In this document: one piece after another, positions 40,933 to 50,659 of the stretch
Layout: each line of letters starts with the position of its first letter
Position numbering within the stretch: position 1 is the first letter of the stretch
NCBI RefSeq assembly: GCF_006539525.1
Contig: NZ_BJNE01000016.1
Location: 1 to 61,565 of the forward strand
Direction of reading: 5' to 3'
DNA from: Glutamicibacter nicotianae
GTDB lineage: Bacteria; Actinomycetota; Actinomycetes; Actinomycetales; Micrococcaceae
DNA length: 61,565 nucleotides
Position numbers and translations under genes: made by a program
Notes under the pieces: generated by a model
Told to the model about the DNA's origin: nothing
The model's database searches: none
Seen by the model: only the letters and a program-made list of their open reading frames with translations

Positions 40933-42072
40933 TCAACGGCCCTTCTTTGGGGCGAAGATCGAAGCGACCAGGCGGGCGAGGAGGTTCAACGCCATCACCA
41001 TGAGGATCAGCAGCAGGGCTGCGGCCCAGGCGCGCTGCACCGACGGGTCGATGTTCGTCGGGCTGGTCGGGGTCAGGATCTGGTAGTAGATGAAGGTCGG
41101 CAGCGTGGACATCCAGTTCGCGAAGACGTTCAGGTTGATGTTGCTTGCGATGCCGGCGGTGACCAGGATCGGTGCGGTCTCGCCGATCACGCGGGCGATG
41201 GCCAGGGTGACACCGGAGGCGATGCCGGAGATCGCGGTCGGGATGACCACCTTCAAGATGGTGCGCCAGCGGCGCACGCCCAGTGCGTAGGATGCCTCGC
41301 GCAGCTCGTTCGGGACGATCTTGAGCATTTCCTCGGTGGAGCGGACCACCGTCGGGATCATCAGCACGCTCAACGCGACCGCTGCGACAATGCCCATGCG
41401 GGCGTTCGGGCCCAGGATCATGCCGAAGAATGCCGCCGCGAACAGGCCGGCGACGATCGAGGGAATGCCGGTCATCACGTCGACGAAGAAGGTGATCGCC
41501 TTGGACAGCGCCTTGCCCTGGCCGTATTCCACCAGGTAGACAGCGGTCAGCATGCCAACCGGAACGGAGATCAGGGTAGCCCACAGGGTGATCAGCAAGG
41601 TGCCCATCACCGCGTGGTACGCGCCGCCGACCACCGGGGTGCCGTTGGCGACGGTTTCGTTGTCCACCGCGCCGGTCACGCCGTTCATGGAGCTGAACAG
41701 GAAGTGGCTGTTCATGCCCGGCATGCCCTTTTCCAGCACCGTGTAGAGCACGGATACCAGCGGGATCACTGCCACGATGAAGGCGGCGTAGATCAGGTAG
41801 GTCCACATCGCGTTCTTGCCGCGGCGCTTGCCTTCGGCAACGGTGGTGATTACCGAGGCGGCCACCAGGAAAATGATCGCGGAGTAGATGGCGAAGGAGG
41901 CCACGTTGAAGCCGGTCAGCGTGGACGCTGCCGCCCCGATGATAATGGAGCCTGCGGCGATGGCCCAGATGGCCCATTTCGGCAGCTTGCCCTTGGCCAG
42001 GGAGTTGCGCTTGCGCACCGGAGGAGTCAGGTTGCCCGAGGTGCTGTTCTGGTTGGTTGTCATGGTGCTCAT
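40933..42072 (-). CDS. pstA: phosphate ABC transporter permease PstA
   Basis: 379 residues, longer than the enterobacterial protein because of an N-terminal hydrophilic tail and two extra helices (about 33-80), as is common in actinobacteria. EAA loop EASYALGVRRWRTILKVVIPTA. The ATG overlaps the pstC stop in ATGA. Forms the channel with PstC. Confidence 0.94.
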   Translation of the reverse strand: MSTMTTNQNSTSGNLTPPVRKRNSLAKGKLPKWAIWAIAAGSIIIGAAASTLTGFNVASFAIYSAIIFLVAASVITTVAEGKRRGKNAMWTYLIYAAFIVAVIPLVSVLYTVLEKGMPGMNSHFLFSSMNGVTGAVDNETVANGTPVVGGAYHAVMGTLLITLWATLISVPVGMLTAVYLVEYGQGKALSKAITFFVDVMTGIPSIVAGLFAAAFFGMILGPNARMGIVAAVALSVLMIPTVVRSTEEMLKIVPNELREASYALGVRRWRTILKVVIPTAISGIASGVTLAIARVIGETAPILVTAGIASNINLNVFANWMSTLPTFIYYQILTPTSPTNIDPSVQRAWAAALLLILMVMALNLLARLVASIFAPKKGR

Positions 42073-43007
42073 CAGTTGGCTCCCGAGAATTCCTTGTGGC
42101 GGGCGATGATTCCACGAGCGATCATGTTCACGACCAGAGTGATCAGGAACAGGACCAGGCCGGCGGCGATCAGCTCTGCCAGGCGCAGGCCGAAGGCCTC
42201 AGGGAAGTTCAAGGCGATTTCCGCGGCGATCGTCTGGTTGCCGGTCTTGATCAGCGACGGGATCAGGTTGCCGGTGGACAGCACCAGCGCGACGGCCATG
42301 GTTTCGCCCAGGGCGCGGCCCAGGCCCAGCATGACGGCGGAGATAATGCCCGGGCGGGCGAAGGGGATCACCGCGGTGGTGATCATTTCCCAGCGGGTTG
42401 CACCCAGGGCGAGAGCGGCCTCTTCGTGCAGCTTCGGAGTCTGCAGGAAGATTTCGCGGCTCAGCGAGGTGATGATCGGCAGCACCATCACTGCCAGCAC
42501 GATGCCGGCGGTGAGCATGGTCTTGCCGGTCTGGCTGGCCGGGCCTTCGAAGAGCGGGATGAAACCCAGGTTCTTGGCCAGCCATTCGTAGCCTGGAACC
42601 AGAGCCGGAGCGAGCACCATGTAGCCCCACGCGCCGTAGATCACCGAGGGGATCGCGGCGAGCAGGTCGATCAGGTAGCCCAGCGGGCCTGCGACCTTGC
42701 GTGGAGCGAAGTGCGAGATGAATAGTGCCACGCCGATGCCGATCGGGGTGGCGATCAGCAGCGCGATAGCCGCTGCGATAACGGTGCCGATGACAATCGG
42801 CCAGATGTAGGCGAAGAATCCTTCGCCACCGGAAATCTCAGCCGGATCGGCTAAGAACGTCGGCAGGGCTTGGATCAGCAAGAAGACCGCGACCGCGAAG
42901 AGCGTGATCAGGATCAGGACACCGGCAGCCAGTGCGGCGCCGGAGAAGACCTTGTCACCAGCGCGGCCGGAAGTCGATGACTTGCTTGTCAAAGCATTGG
43001 TAGTCAT
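42072..43007 (-). CDS. pstC: phosphate ABC transporter permease PstC
   Basis: 311 residues, six transmembrane helices after a cytosolic N-terminus. EAA loop EAALALGATRWEMITTAVIPFARPGI. Gene 119 bp after pstS, coupled to pstA by a one-base overlap. Confidence 0.94.
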   Translation of the reverse strand: MTTNALTSKSSTSGRAGDKVFSGAALAAGVLILITLFAVAVFLLIQALPTFLADPAEISGGEGFFAYIWPIVIGTVIAAAIALLIATPIGIGVALFISHFAPRKVAGPLGYLIDLLAAIPSVIYGAWGYMVLAPALVPGYEWLAKNLGFIPLFEGPASQTGKTMLTAGIVLAVMVLPIITSLSREIFLQTPKLHEEAALALGATRWEMITTAVIPFARPGIISAVMLGLGRALGETMAVALVLSTGNLIPSLIKTGNQTIAAEIALNFPEAFGLRLAELIAAGLVLFLITLVVNMIARGIIARHKEFSGAN

Positions 43008-43070
43008 GGCTAGAGCCTTTACGAAACGGGGGTGATGCAGTTTTCACTGCGGGGGTGGAGGGGTACTGCT

Positions 43071-43102
43071 GGTGCGGGTGGTTGAGTTCGGCCACCCGCA
43101 CC
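43071..43102. other. hairpin between pstS and pstC
   Basis: GGTGCGGGTGG (43071-43081) / CCACCCGCACC (43092-43102), 11 perfect pairs. No U-tract on the minus strand. Likely a processing or attenuation element giving pstS mRNA higher abundance than pstCAB. Confidence 0.5.
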
Positions 43103-43126
43103 TGTTGCCGGTTGCCCGGCGGGGTA

Positions 43127-44242
43127 CTACTCGGCGACGGTGATGCCGTCGATCGACTTCTTGGCCTTCTCGGCGATGGATGCCGAGATTGGGGCGTTGC
43201 CTGCCGAAGCCTGGGCGGTCTTCTGGCCGTCTTCGGAGATGACGTAGTTGCCGAAGGCCTTGACCAGATCAGCGGTTGCCTGGTCCTTGTAGCTGCTGCA
43301 GAAGATGTGGTACGAAACCAGGACGATTGGGTAAGTGCCCGCTTCGGTGGTGTCGCGCTCCAGATCCAGGGCCAGGTCGTTCTCGGCCGCACCTTCAACC
43401 GGGGTTGCGGTCTCGAGGGCCTTGGCAGCTGCCTCGGCGGAGATCTTGGTGTACTCATCGCCAACCTTGACGTTCACGGTGGACAGGTTGCCCACTGCGG
43501 AGAAGTCAGCGTAGGTGATGGCGCCGTTGGTCGAAGTGGTGGTCGAAACCACGCCGGAGGTGCCCTTGGCGTTTTCCGACTGGATGTCGCTTGGCCAGTC
43601 GCCGGAGACATCGTAGGTCCAGACATCGGCGGCTGCGGCCTTCAGGTACTCGACGAAGTTCTCGGTGGTGCCGGACTCGTCGTTGCGGTGCACAACGGTG
43701 ATTGCGGTATCAGGCAGCTCCACGTCCGGGTTCTGCTTGGCAATTGCCTCATCGTTCCACTTGGTGATTTCCTTCTTGAACACCTTGGCGATGGTGGCTG
43801 CGTCCATGTTGATCTCTTCAACGCCTTCGAGGTTGAAGGCGATCGCGATCGGCGAGACGTAAGCCGGGATGTTGAATGCGCCTTCTGGGCCGCAAACTTC
43901 CTTGGCCTTGGCGGCCTCGTCTTCCTTCAGGTAGGCATCCGAGCCGGCGAACTGCGCGCCGCCTGCCAGGAATGCTTCGCGGCCTGCGCCGGAGCCGTCT
44001 GGCGAGTACTGCACGTTGGCGTCCGGGTTGGCAGCCTTGAAGCCGGTGGCCCATGCTTCCATGGCCGAGTTCTGGCTGGATGCGCCGATGCCAGTCAGGG
44101 TACCGGTGACACCGGATGCAGCAGAGGTCTCTGCGCCTTCGGAACCGGCAGCGGCGGTTGGGTTATCCGAGCCGCAGGCGGTCAGTGCGAGTGCTGCGAC
44201 GGAAAGAACGGCAGCTGCGCTGCCAAAGCGGTTGAGCTTCAC
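43127..44242 (-). CDS. pstS: phosphate-binding lipoprotein PstS
   Basis: 371 residues. Lipoprotein signal with lipobox LTAC (Cys about residue 23). Phosphate-site motifs: GIGASSQNSAM near 51 (family T/S-G-x-G-S position), DGSGAGREAFLAG, HRNDESGTTENFVEYL. First gene of the operon, behind a PHO box. Predicted to be anchored outside the membrane. Confidence 0.95.
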   Translation of the reverse strand: MKLNRFGSAAAVLSVAALALTACGSDNPTAAAGSEGAETSAASGVTGTLTGIGASSQNSAMEAWATGFKAANPDANVQYSPDGSGAGREAFLAGGAQFAGSDAYLKEDEAAKAKEVCGPEGAFNIPAYVSPIAIAFNLEGVEEINMDAATIAKVFKKEITKWNDEAIAKQNPDVELPDTAITVVHRNDESGTTENFVEYLKAAAADVWTYDVSGDWPSDIQSENAKGTSGVVSTTTSTNGAITYADFSAVGNLSTVNVKVGDEYTKISAEAAAKALETATPVEGAAENDLALDLERDTTEAGTYPIVLVSYHIFCSSYKDQATADLVKAFGNYVISEDGQKTAQASAGNAPISASIAEKAKKSIDGITVAE

Positions 44243-44342
44243 GAGATTTACTCCCCATGTTGGTAGATCGATGTAAAACTTTCAGCGGCTTCTCTCCGCT
44301 TCATCTACGACGTTAAAGATCGAAAGTAACCAGCTCCCCCGG

Positions 44343-44364
44343 CGAAGGTGAACAGAAGGTTAAC
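44343..44364 (-). promoter_or_regulatory. PHO box upstream of pstS
   Basis: Minus strand GTTAACCTTCT followed directly by GTTCACCTTCG: two 11-bp direct repeats matching the actinobacterial PhoP box (GTTCACC-type units). About 100 bp before the pstS start. Predicts induction under phosphate limitation by PhoR-PhoP. Confidence 0.8.
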
Positions 44365-44454
44365 AACTTGTCCACAGGCAGGTGATCCTGCTCACCAGCG
44401 CAATATCCCGGCAGCTTCTGCCGCCGCCCGCCCAACCCATGGAAGACTGAAGCC

Positions 44455-45597
44455 ATGGCAACTGGGCGGAAAGTAAAGCGCATGCCAGCGCAACTATTCG
44501 GATTCTTGGCGCAGCGCAATCGCGCCGGGCTGATACGCTCGCGCAATTCCCTGCCCAGAATCCTGCGCATGACCCTGGGCGCCATTGGCGCATTCTGGAT
44601 CGCCGAAAGCATCTGGGGGCACTCCCAGCCGATTTTCGCGGCCACCAGCGCGCTGGTTTCGCTGGGCTTCGGCGCCTCCACCACGGTGCGCAAAACCGCC
44701 GAGGTCGCCCTGGGATGCACCCTGGGCGTGGCCCTGGGCGATACCCTCATGCACTGGTTCGGGCAGGGTATCTGGCAGGCCGCGCTGGTGATGTCGCTCA
44801 GCCTGGTCATAGCCCGCTACCTGGATTCAGGTGCAATCTTCTCCACCCAGCTGGGTATGCAATCGGCACTGGTGGTGCTGCTGCCGATCAGCGCCGACGG
44901 CCCATTTGCCCGTTCCATCGATGCCCTGACCGGTTCCCTGCTCGCCCTGCTGGTCATTATTTTCTGGCCTACCGACCCGAGGCGCAGTCCGGTTTCCGCA
45001 TTATCGGATTTGTTCAAGGAGCTTTCCGAAGCGCTTTTGGAATGCTCCTGGGCCATCCGCGACGATGACCGGCGCTCCGCATTCCACGCGCTGATCAAGG
45101 CACGCGGCACCCAGAAGCATCTGGACAAGCTGCCAGCCGCCTTCAGCGCGTCCAAGGAAATCGCCACGATTTCCCCCGCCGGGCGGCGCCACCGCCACGA
45201 GCTGAACCGGCTGTCCAAGCGCTTCAACCACTACGACTGGGCCGCCCGCAACACGCGGGTTTTCGCCCGGCGGCTGGCTTCCGTGCTCAGTAACAGCGCA
45301 CTGACCCCGGAAGGCGCGCAAACCCTGGCTCCGCTGATGCGCGAGCTGTCCGAGGCGGTCAACACCTTGGCGCACTCGGTGCGCGAGACCACGGTGGCGG
45401 GCCAGCGCAAATACGAGAAGTCCGCCCAGCAGCAGCTGGAAGGAGTCGCCGCCCAGCTGGATCCGCGCGCACTGGGAGTCGAAGGGCTCCAGGGCGAAGG
45501 CCTTGTCCTGCTGCTGCGCCCGATGGTGGTGGATCTGCTCGAGGCAGCCGGCCGCGTGCACGAGGAAGCCATCGAAGTGCTGCCCAAGCTCTCCTGA
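44455..45597 (+). CDS. FUSC family / aromatic acid exporter-type membrane protein
   Basis: 380 residues. Helices at about 36-170 with RILRMTLGAIGAFWIAESI and FAATSALVSLGFGASTTVRKTAEVALGCTLGVALGD, the FUSC N-terminal pattern. The C-terminal half (about 190-380) is a cytoplasmic helical domain. Probably an efflux-type channel; substrate unknown. ATG 44455, 36 bp before radA; could be co-transcribed. Confidence 0.8.
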   Translation: MATGRKVKRMPAQLFGFLAQRNRAGLIRSRNSLPRILRMTLGAIGAFWIAESIWGHSQPIFAATSALVSLGFGASTTVRKTAEVALGCTLGVALGDTLMHWFGQGIWQAALVMSLSLVIARYLDSGAIFSTQLGMQSALVVLLPISADGPFARSIDALTGSLLALLVIIFWPTDPRRSPVSALSDLFKELSEALLECSWAIRDDDRRSAFHALIKARGTQKHLDKLPAAFSASKEIATISPAGRRHRHELNRLSKRFNHYDWAARNTRVFARRLASVLSNSALTPEGAQTLAPLMRELSEAVNTLAHSVRETTVAGQRKYEKSAQQQLEGVAAQLDPRALGVEGLQGEGLVLLLRPMVVDLLEAAGRVHEEAIEVLPKLS

Positions 45598-45632
45598 ACA
45601 AAAATGTCCGCATGGCTCGATAGCATTGAGCC

Positions 45633-47027
45633 ATGGCCAAAACTTCCACCCGCAGCAAATCCAGCGCATCGTTCAAATGCTCCGAATGCGGATGGACCAC
45701 GATCAAATGGGTGGGCCGCTGCGGCGAATGCCAGGCCTGGGGCACCGTCGAAGAAGTGGGTGTCGTTTCCGCCCGCACCGTGGCCGCGGCCAAAGTCGCC
45801 CACCCGGCGAAGCCGATCGCGCAGATCGACGGCTCCGAAGCCGCCTTCCGCCCCAGCGGGGTGTCCGAGCTGGACCGCGTGCTCGGTGGCGGACTGGTCC
45901 CGGCAGCCGCGATCCTGCTCGCCGGAGAACCCGGCGTAGGCAAGTCCACGCTGCTCCTGGACGTCGCAGCGAAAGCGGCGCAGACCGGCCTGCGCGTGCT
46001 CTACCTGACCGGCGAGGAATCGGCCGCGCAGGTCAAGTCCCGCGCCGAACGCATCAACGCCATCGCCGATACGCTGTTCCTGGCCGCCGAAACCGACCTG
46101 GCCCTGGCGCTGGGGCAGATCCAGGAGATCGATCCGCAGCTGCTGATCCTGGACTCGGTGCAGACCTTCTCCTCGGCAGAGGTGGACGGCGCGGCCGGCG
46201 GCGTGTCCCAGGTGCGCGAAGTCGCCGCGTCGATCATCAACGCGGCCAAGACCCGGGCCATGTCCACCATCATGGTCGGCCACGTCACCAAGGAAGGGTC
46301 GGTCGCCGGCCCGCGGCTGCTCGAGCACCTGGTGGATGTGGTCTGCCAATTCGATGGCGAGAAGCATTCGCGGCTGCGCATCCTGCGCGCGCTGAAGAAC
46401 CGCTATGGCGCCACCGATGAGGTGGGCTGCTTCGACCTTAATGAGGACGGCATTGAATCGCTGACCGATCCTTCCAAGCTGTTCGTCACGAGAACCCGCA
46501 ACCCGGTTCCGGGCACCTGCATCACCGTCACCCTCGAAGGCCGCCGGCCGCTGGTCGCTGAGGTGCAGACCCTGCTCTCCCGCAGCAATGCCCCGGCCGC
46601 CCGCAGGGCCACCAGCGGCCTGGATGCGGCACGGGCGCAGATGGTCGTGGCGGTGCTGCAGGCCCGCGCGCATATGGATCTGTCGTCCATGGACTCCTAT
46701 ATCGCCACGGTGGGCGGCGTCAAGATCGCCGAACCGGCATCGGATCTGGCCTGCGCGCTGGCCCTGGCCTCGTCGATGAACGAGTTCCCGCTGCCGCAGG
46801 ACTTCGTGGCCTTCGGCGAGGTCGGCTTGGCCGGCGAGGTGAGGCAAGTGCCCGAGATCTCGCGGCGCATCACCGAAGCCCAGCGCCTGGGATTCTCCTT
46901 CGCAATGGCCCCGGCTACCCCGGAACCGTTGAAGAACATCCCCGAGGGCATCCGCGTGTTCCAGGTGGAGAATATCGCCCAGGCCCTGGATATCGCCTTC
47001 AACCAGCGGCAGAAGCCAACGCGATAA
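45633..47027 (+). CDS. radA: DNA repair protein RadA
   Basis: 464 residues. N-terminal Cys4 zinc motif (CSECG ... CGECQAW), Walker A GEPGVGKST, RadA-specific KNRYGATDE, C-terminal Lon-protease-like domain (from about 290). Assists branch migration in recombination. Upstream of disA, the usual order. Confidence 0.96.
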   Translation: MAKTSTRSKSSASFKCSECGWTTIKWVGRCGECQAWGTVEEVGVVSARTVAAAKVAHPAKPIAQIDGSEAAFRPSGVSELDRVLGGGLVPAAAILLAGEPGVGKSTLLLDVAAKAAQTGLRVLYLTGEESAAQVKSRAERINAIADTLFLAAETDLALALGQIQEIDPQLLILDSVQTFSSAEVDGAAGGVSQVREVAASIINAAKTRAMSTIMVGHVTKEGSVAGPRLLEHLVDVVCQFDGEKHSRLRILRALKNRYGATDEVGCFDLNEDGIESLTDPSKLFVTRTRNPVPGTCITVTLEGRRPLVAEVQTLLSRSNAPAARRATSGLDAARAQMVVAVLQARAHMDLSSMDSYIATVGGVKIAEPASDLACALALASSMNEFPLPQDFVAFGEVGLAGEVRQVPEISRRITEAQRLGFSFAMAPATPEPLKNIPEGIRVFQVENIAQALDIAFNQRQKPTR

Positions 47028-47061
47028 ACTTGATTATTGCCGCCCGCCGAAAGGACGCCAG

Positions 47062-48135
47062 TTGAAAGCGCACCCCACCCCCGGATTCCTTGCCGTTCTG
47101 GCCCAGATTGCCCCGGGTACCGAACTCGCCCAGGGCCTGGAGCGGATCCAGCGCGGCCGCACCGGAGCCCTCATCGTGCTCGGCCACGACAAGCTCGTCG
47201 AGTCGATCAGCTCCGGCGGCTTCCGGATCAACACCGAATACACGCCGACCCGCATCCGCGAACTGGCCAAGATGGACGGTGCGATCATCCTGGACGGAAC
47301 CGGCCGCCAGATCCTGCAGGCAGGCGTGCAGCTGATGCCGGATGCGCAGATTGAAACCCAGGAATCCGGCACCCGCCACCGCACCGCGGAACGCGTGGCC
47401 GCGCAATCCGGGTTCCCGACGATTTCGGTGTCGCAGTCAATGCAGACCATCACCCTCTATGCCGACGGCGAGCGCCATGTGCTCGAACCTGCCGAGCGCC
47501 TGCTGGCCCGCGGCAACCAGGCCATTGCCACCCTGGAACGCTACCGCCACCGCTTGGACCAGGTCACCAGCGCCCTGTCAGCGGCGGAGATCGAGGATGT
47601 CGCCACTGCGCGGGAGGTGCTGGCAGTGCTGCAGCGCACCGAGATGCTGCGCCGCACCAGCGAGGAAATCTCCCGCTACGTGCTGGAGCTGGGCATCGAC
47701 GGGCGCCTGCTGGCAGCCCAGCATGCCGAATTGCTCTCCGGCATCCAGGCAGATAACGAGCTGCTGCTGCGGGACTACTCCGACGCCGAGGGCCAGGAGC
47801 TGGATATCGAGCACGCCTTGGAGACGCTGCATGAAGTGTCCGACGCGCAGCTGGTCGAGCTCGACGGGCTGACCAAGATCCTGTTCCCGCACTCCAGCAT
47901 TGGCCAGGACGACCAGCTGACCCCCAAGGGATATCGCCTGCTCTCGCAAATCCGCACGGTTCCCAAGGTGGTCGGGGATCGCCTGGTGGCGGCGTTCGAC
48001 AACTTGCAGCTGCTCATGTCCGCGTCCACCAGCCAGCTTATGGAAATTGAAGGCGTCGGCGAGCAGCGTGCACGCTCCATCCGTGAAGGGCTCGCACGTA
48101 TGGCCGAGTCCTCGCTGCTGGACCGCTACATCTAG
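47062..48135 (+). CDS. disA: DNA integrity scanning diadenylate cyclase DisA
   Basis: 357 residues from TTG 47062 (AAAGGA 6 bases upstream). DAC domain with DGAIILDGTG and GTRHRTAERVA (the DGA and RHR catalytic motifs), a helical spine and a C-terminal helix-hairpin-helix LMEIEGVGEQRARSIREGL. Synthesises c-di-AMP while scanning DNA. 34 bp after radA, probably one operon. Confidence 0.96.
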   Translation: MKAHPTPGFLAVLAQIAPGTELAQGLERIQRGRTGALIVLGHDKLVESISSGGFRINTEYTPTRIRELAKMDGAIILDGTGRQILQAGVQLMPDAQIETQESGTRHRTAERVAAQSGFPTISVSQSMQTITLYADGERHVLEPAERLLARGNQAIATLERYRHRLDQVTSALSAAEIEDVATAREVLAVLQRTEMLRRTSEEISRYVLELGIDGRLLAAQHAELLSGIQADNELLLRDYSDAEGQELDIEHALETLHEVSDAQLVELDGLTKILFPHSSIGQDDQLTPKGYRLLSQIRTVPKVVGDRLVAAFDNLQLLMSASTSQLMEIEGVGEQRARSIREGLARMAESSLLDRYI

Positions 48136-48139
48136 GCGC

Positions 48140-48757
48140 TCACTCCAGGGTGAAGGTCACCGGCTCGGAGACGAAGTCGCCGACAGCCGCGGTGAACTTG
48201 TAGGTTCCCGGACGCGGCTGCACGCTGACAGCTTTGCAGCCGGGAGCCGAACGCTCGCGGTTCCAGGTGAAGCGCGAGTTCTCCTTCTGCCCGGGCTTGA
48301 AGGCCAGGATTACGTCCTCTGCATTCTCGAGGCAGTCGACGGTGGAGAAGATGCGGTCAGAACCGCTGGAAACCAGGAACTCCTGCTGCGTGCTTCCGAC
48401 GTTCACCTCGCATTCGCGCTTGGAGACATTCTCGATGCCGAGAATCAATGTCGGCTTCTTGTCCGAGGCGTAGCTTTTCGCATCGGTCGTCGCGGTAACC
48501 TCGATCTCGTCGCCGCTGCACATCTTGCCCGAATCTTCATCCTCTTCCGGTTCGGACGATGGCGAAGGGACCGGCTGTGTCTGCTGGGCGGTCGGTTCAT
48601 TGCCCGCAGTTTCCTGCTCATCGGGGGCAAAGACCCCCACCAGGGCAACGACGCCCCAGACGATCAGGCCGATGAGCACCAGGGCAAGTACTGCCACGGT
48701 AATCCGCCGGCGCCGGTAGACGCTGGCCGATGGTTTCCCCCCTGATGCGTTGCTCAT
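48140..48757 (-). CDS. membrane-anchored hypothetical extracellular protein
   Basis: 205 residues: short Arg-rich N-terminus, one membrane helix (about 20-42), an acidic Pro/Ser/Glu linker (about 45-80), then an extracellular beta-rich domain with four Cys (positions about 80, 115, 142, 173) that could form two disulfides. Convergent with disA, 4 bp gap. No family recognised beyond DUF-like immunoglobulin-type folds. Confidence 0.7.
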   Translation of the reverse strand: MSNASGGKPSASVYRRRRITVAVLALVLIGLIVWGVVALVGVFAPDEQETAGNEPTAQQTQPVPSPSSEPEEDEDSGKMCSGDEIEVTATTDAKSYASDKKPTLILGIENVSKRECEVNVGSTQQEFLVSSGSDRIFSTVDCLENAEDVILAFKPGQKENSRFTWNRERSAPGCKAVSVQPRPGTYKFTAAVGDFVSEPVTFTLE

Positions 48758-48880
48758 GGATTAAGGCTAATTCATTGCACCGCCCGAACCCGGTAATGGC
48801 GTAGGATCCGAGGTGCATCGCGTTCCCCACTGCTTTCCCTCGGATTCCGGGTCTTCCGTGCGCTGGCCTAGAGTGGTGGG

Positions 48881-49789
48881 GTGCAGCAAATCCACGACAC
48901 CATCAACGACTGGTACCTAGAGAACGCCCGCGACCTGCCTTGGCGCCGTCCTGGCGTGAGCGGATGGGAAGTCATGGTCAGCGAGTTCATGCTCCAGCAG
49001 ACCCCCGTGGTTCGTGTCCTGCCGGTGTGGGAAGAATGGATGCGCCGCTGGCCGCGGCCGCAGGATCTGGCCGCGGAACCGCTGTCCGAGGCTTTGAAAG
49101 CCTGGGGACGGCTTGGCTATCCACGGCGCGCGCAGCGCTTGCATGCCGCCGCCGTGGAGATCACCACCGAATACAACGGCGAAGTCCCGCGCACCGAAGC
49201 GCAGCTGTTGGCCTTGCCCGGCATCGGCGGCTACACCGCAGCCGCCATTGCCTGCTTCGCCTTCGGCGAGCGCACCGTCGTCGTGGACACGAATATCCGC
49301 CGCGTGCATGCCCGGCTCTTTGGCGGCATGGCATTGCCCGAACCAAGCCCGCGCGCCAGCGAGTTCGCCCGGGCCAGGGAAGTCCAGCCCGAAGATGACC
49401 GGACGGCGAATCTGTGGAATGTCTCCGTGATGGAGCTCGGCGCGCTGGTATGCACTGCACGCAGCCCGAAGTGCGGGCAATGCCCGGTGTTCGAGCAGTG
49501 CGCATGGGTTGCCGGCGGGCAGCCGGCACCGCACTACACCCCGAAAGGCCAAGCTTGGAAGGGTACCGATCGCCAGGTCCGCGGGGCCATCATGGCGATT
49601 CTGCGCGAACATGAGGAGGCGGTGCCGCAGCAGTCATTCCTGGCCGATCTGGCCCAGGAATCGCACGCAGGATATGTGGCACTTGCACGGTTGCAGTCTC
49701 CGCTGGACCAGCGTGAACGCGCGCTGGCCGGGCTGCTGAAAGATGGCCTGGCGATCGCCGAGGATAACGGCATCCGCCTGCCTTCCTGA
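48881..49789 (+). CDS. mutY: A/G-specific adenine glycosylase
   Basis: 302 residues from GTG 48881. Catalytic Glu in VSEFMLQQTPV, helix-hairpin-helix LLALPGIGGYTAAAIACFA, Asp in VVVDTNIRRVHARLF, and the 4Fe-4S loop CTARSPKCGQCPVFEQC. Shorter than E. coli MutY because the C-terminal 8-oxoG recognition domain is reduced, as in other actinobacteria. Confidence 0.93.
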   Translation: MQQIHDTINDWYLENARDLPWRRPGVSGWEVMVSEFMLQQTPVVRVLPVWEEWMRRWPRPQDLAAEPLSEALKAWGRLGYPRRAQRLHAAAVEITTEYNGEVPRTEAQLLALPGIGGYTAAAIACFAFGERTVVVDTNIRRVHARLFGGMALPEPSPRASEFARAREVQPEDDRTANLWNVSVMELGALVCTARSPKCGQCPVFEQCAWVAGGQPAPHYTPKGQAWKGTDRQVRGAIMAILREHEEAVPQQSFLADLAQESHAGYVALARLQSPLDQRERALAGLLKDGLAIAEDNGIRLPS

Positions 49790-49853
49790 GACCGGCAAAG
49801 AACACGCGGGTACCTGCTGGCTTTCTCTGCCAGCGCGTACCTATGCTTAGCCC

Positions 49854-50654
49854 ATGAACGCTTCAGTTGACCCTGCCGGCACGGTTCGCCACGTAGCCGA
49901 GCATCCATGGTTCGAGGGCGCCGCCCGCTTGGGATTCGTCGCCAACGGGATTCTCCATGCGACCTTGGGAGTCCTTGCAGTTGTTGTCGCCGCCGGCCGC
50001 AAGGCGGAAGCCGACCAGGGCGGAGCCATGGGCGCACTGGCAAACCAGCCCTTCGGCATGGTTCTGCTGTGGATCTGCGCAATCGGCGCCCTGCTGCTGG
50101 GCCTGTGGTCCATGGCGCAGGCCTTCTTGCCCGAGAAGAAGCTGAAGGAAAGGCTCAAGTCCGCGGCTACTTCGATATCGTTCTTGGCTGTCGGATTCAC
50201 CTTTGGACGATTCGCCGCGGGGAATCCCAGCGATTCGGGAAAGACCGCCAGCAGCTTCAGCGGCGAACTGATGCAGACAGGCCTTGGCCGGGCCTTGCTG
50301 ATCGCCATCGGACTCGGCATGCTGGTCATGGCCGGCTATTACATCTACAAGGGAGCCGCCAAGAAGTTCCTGGAGGATCTGCGGGGTTCTGGAAACAAGG
50401 AGGTTTCCCGCGCGGTGAAGTTCTCAGGCATGCTCGGCTACCCGGCAAAGGGCGCCGTCCTGGGTGCAGTTGGCCTGTTGTTCATCGTGGCCACGGTGCA
50501 GCGCGACCCGGAAGAGGCCAGCGGCATCGATGGCGCGTTGAAGGCCATCCAGGACCAGCCCTTCGGGCCCGTTGCCTTGATTGCCATCGGTGCTGGCCTG
50601 GTTTGCTACGCGGTCTTCCTGATGTTCCGCGCCCGCTATGACCGGATGGAGTAG
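49854..50654 (+). CDS. DUF1206 family membrane protein
   Basis: 266 residues, six predicted helices forming three two-helix repeats, each starting with a G-F-(V)-A-x-G-I/A-x-H pattern (ARLGFVANGILHATLGVLAV; LGYPAKGAVLGAVGLLFI). Unknown function, widespread in actinobacteria. Independent gene; ends 5 bp from the convergent acetyltransferase gene. Confidence 0.85.
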   Translation: MNASVDPAGTVRHVAEHPWFEGAARLGFVANGILHATLGVLAVVVAAGRKAEADQGGAMGALANQPFGMVLLWICAIGALLLGLWSMAQAFLPEKKLKERLKSAATSISFLAVGFTFGRFAAGNPSDSGKTASSFSGELMQTGLGRALLIAIGLGMLVMAGYYIYKGAAKKFLEDLRGSGNKEVSRAVKFSGMLGYPAKGAVLGAVGLLFIVATVQRDPEEASGIDGALKAIQDQPFGPVALIAIGAGLVCYAVFLMFRARYDRME

Positions 50655-50659
50655 GAATA

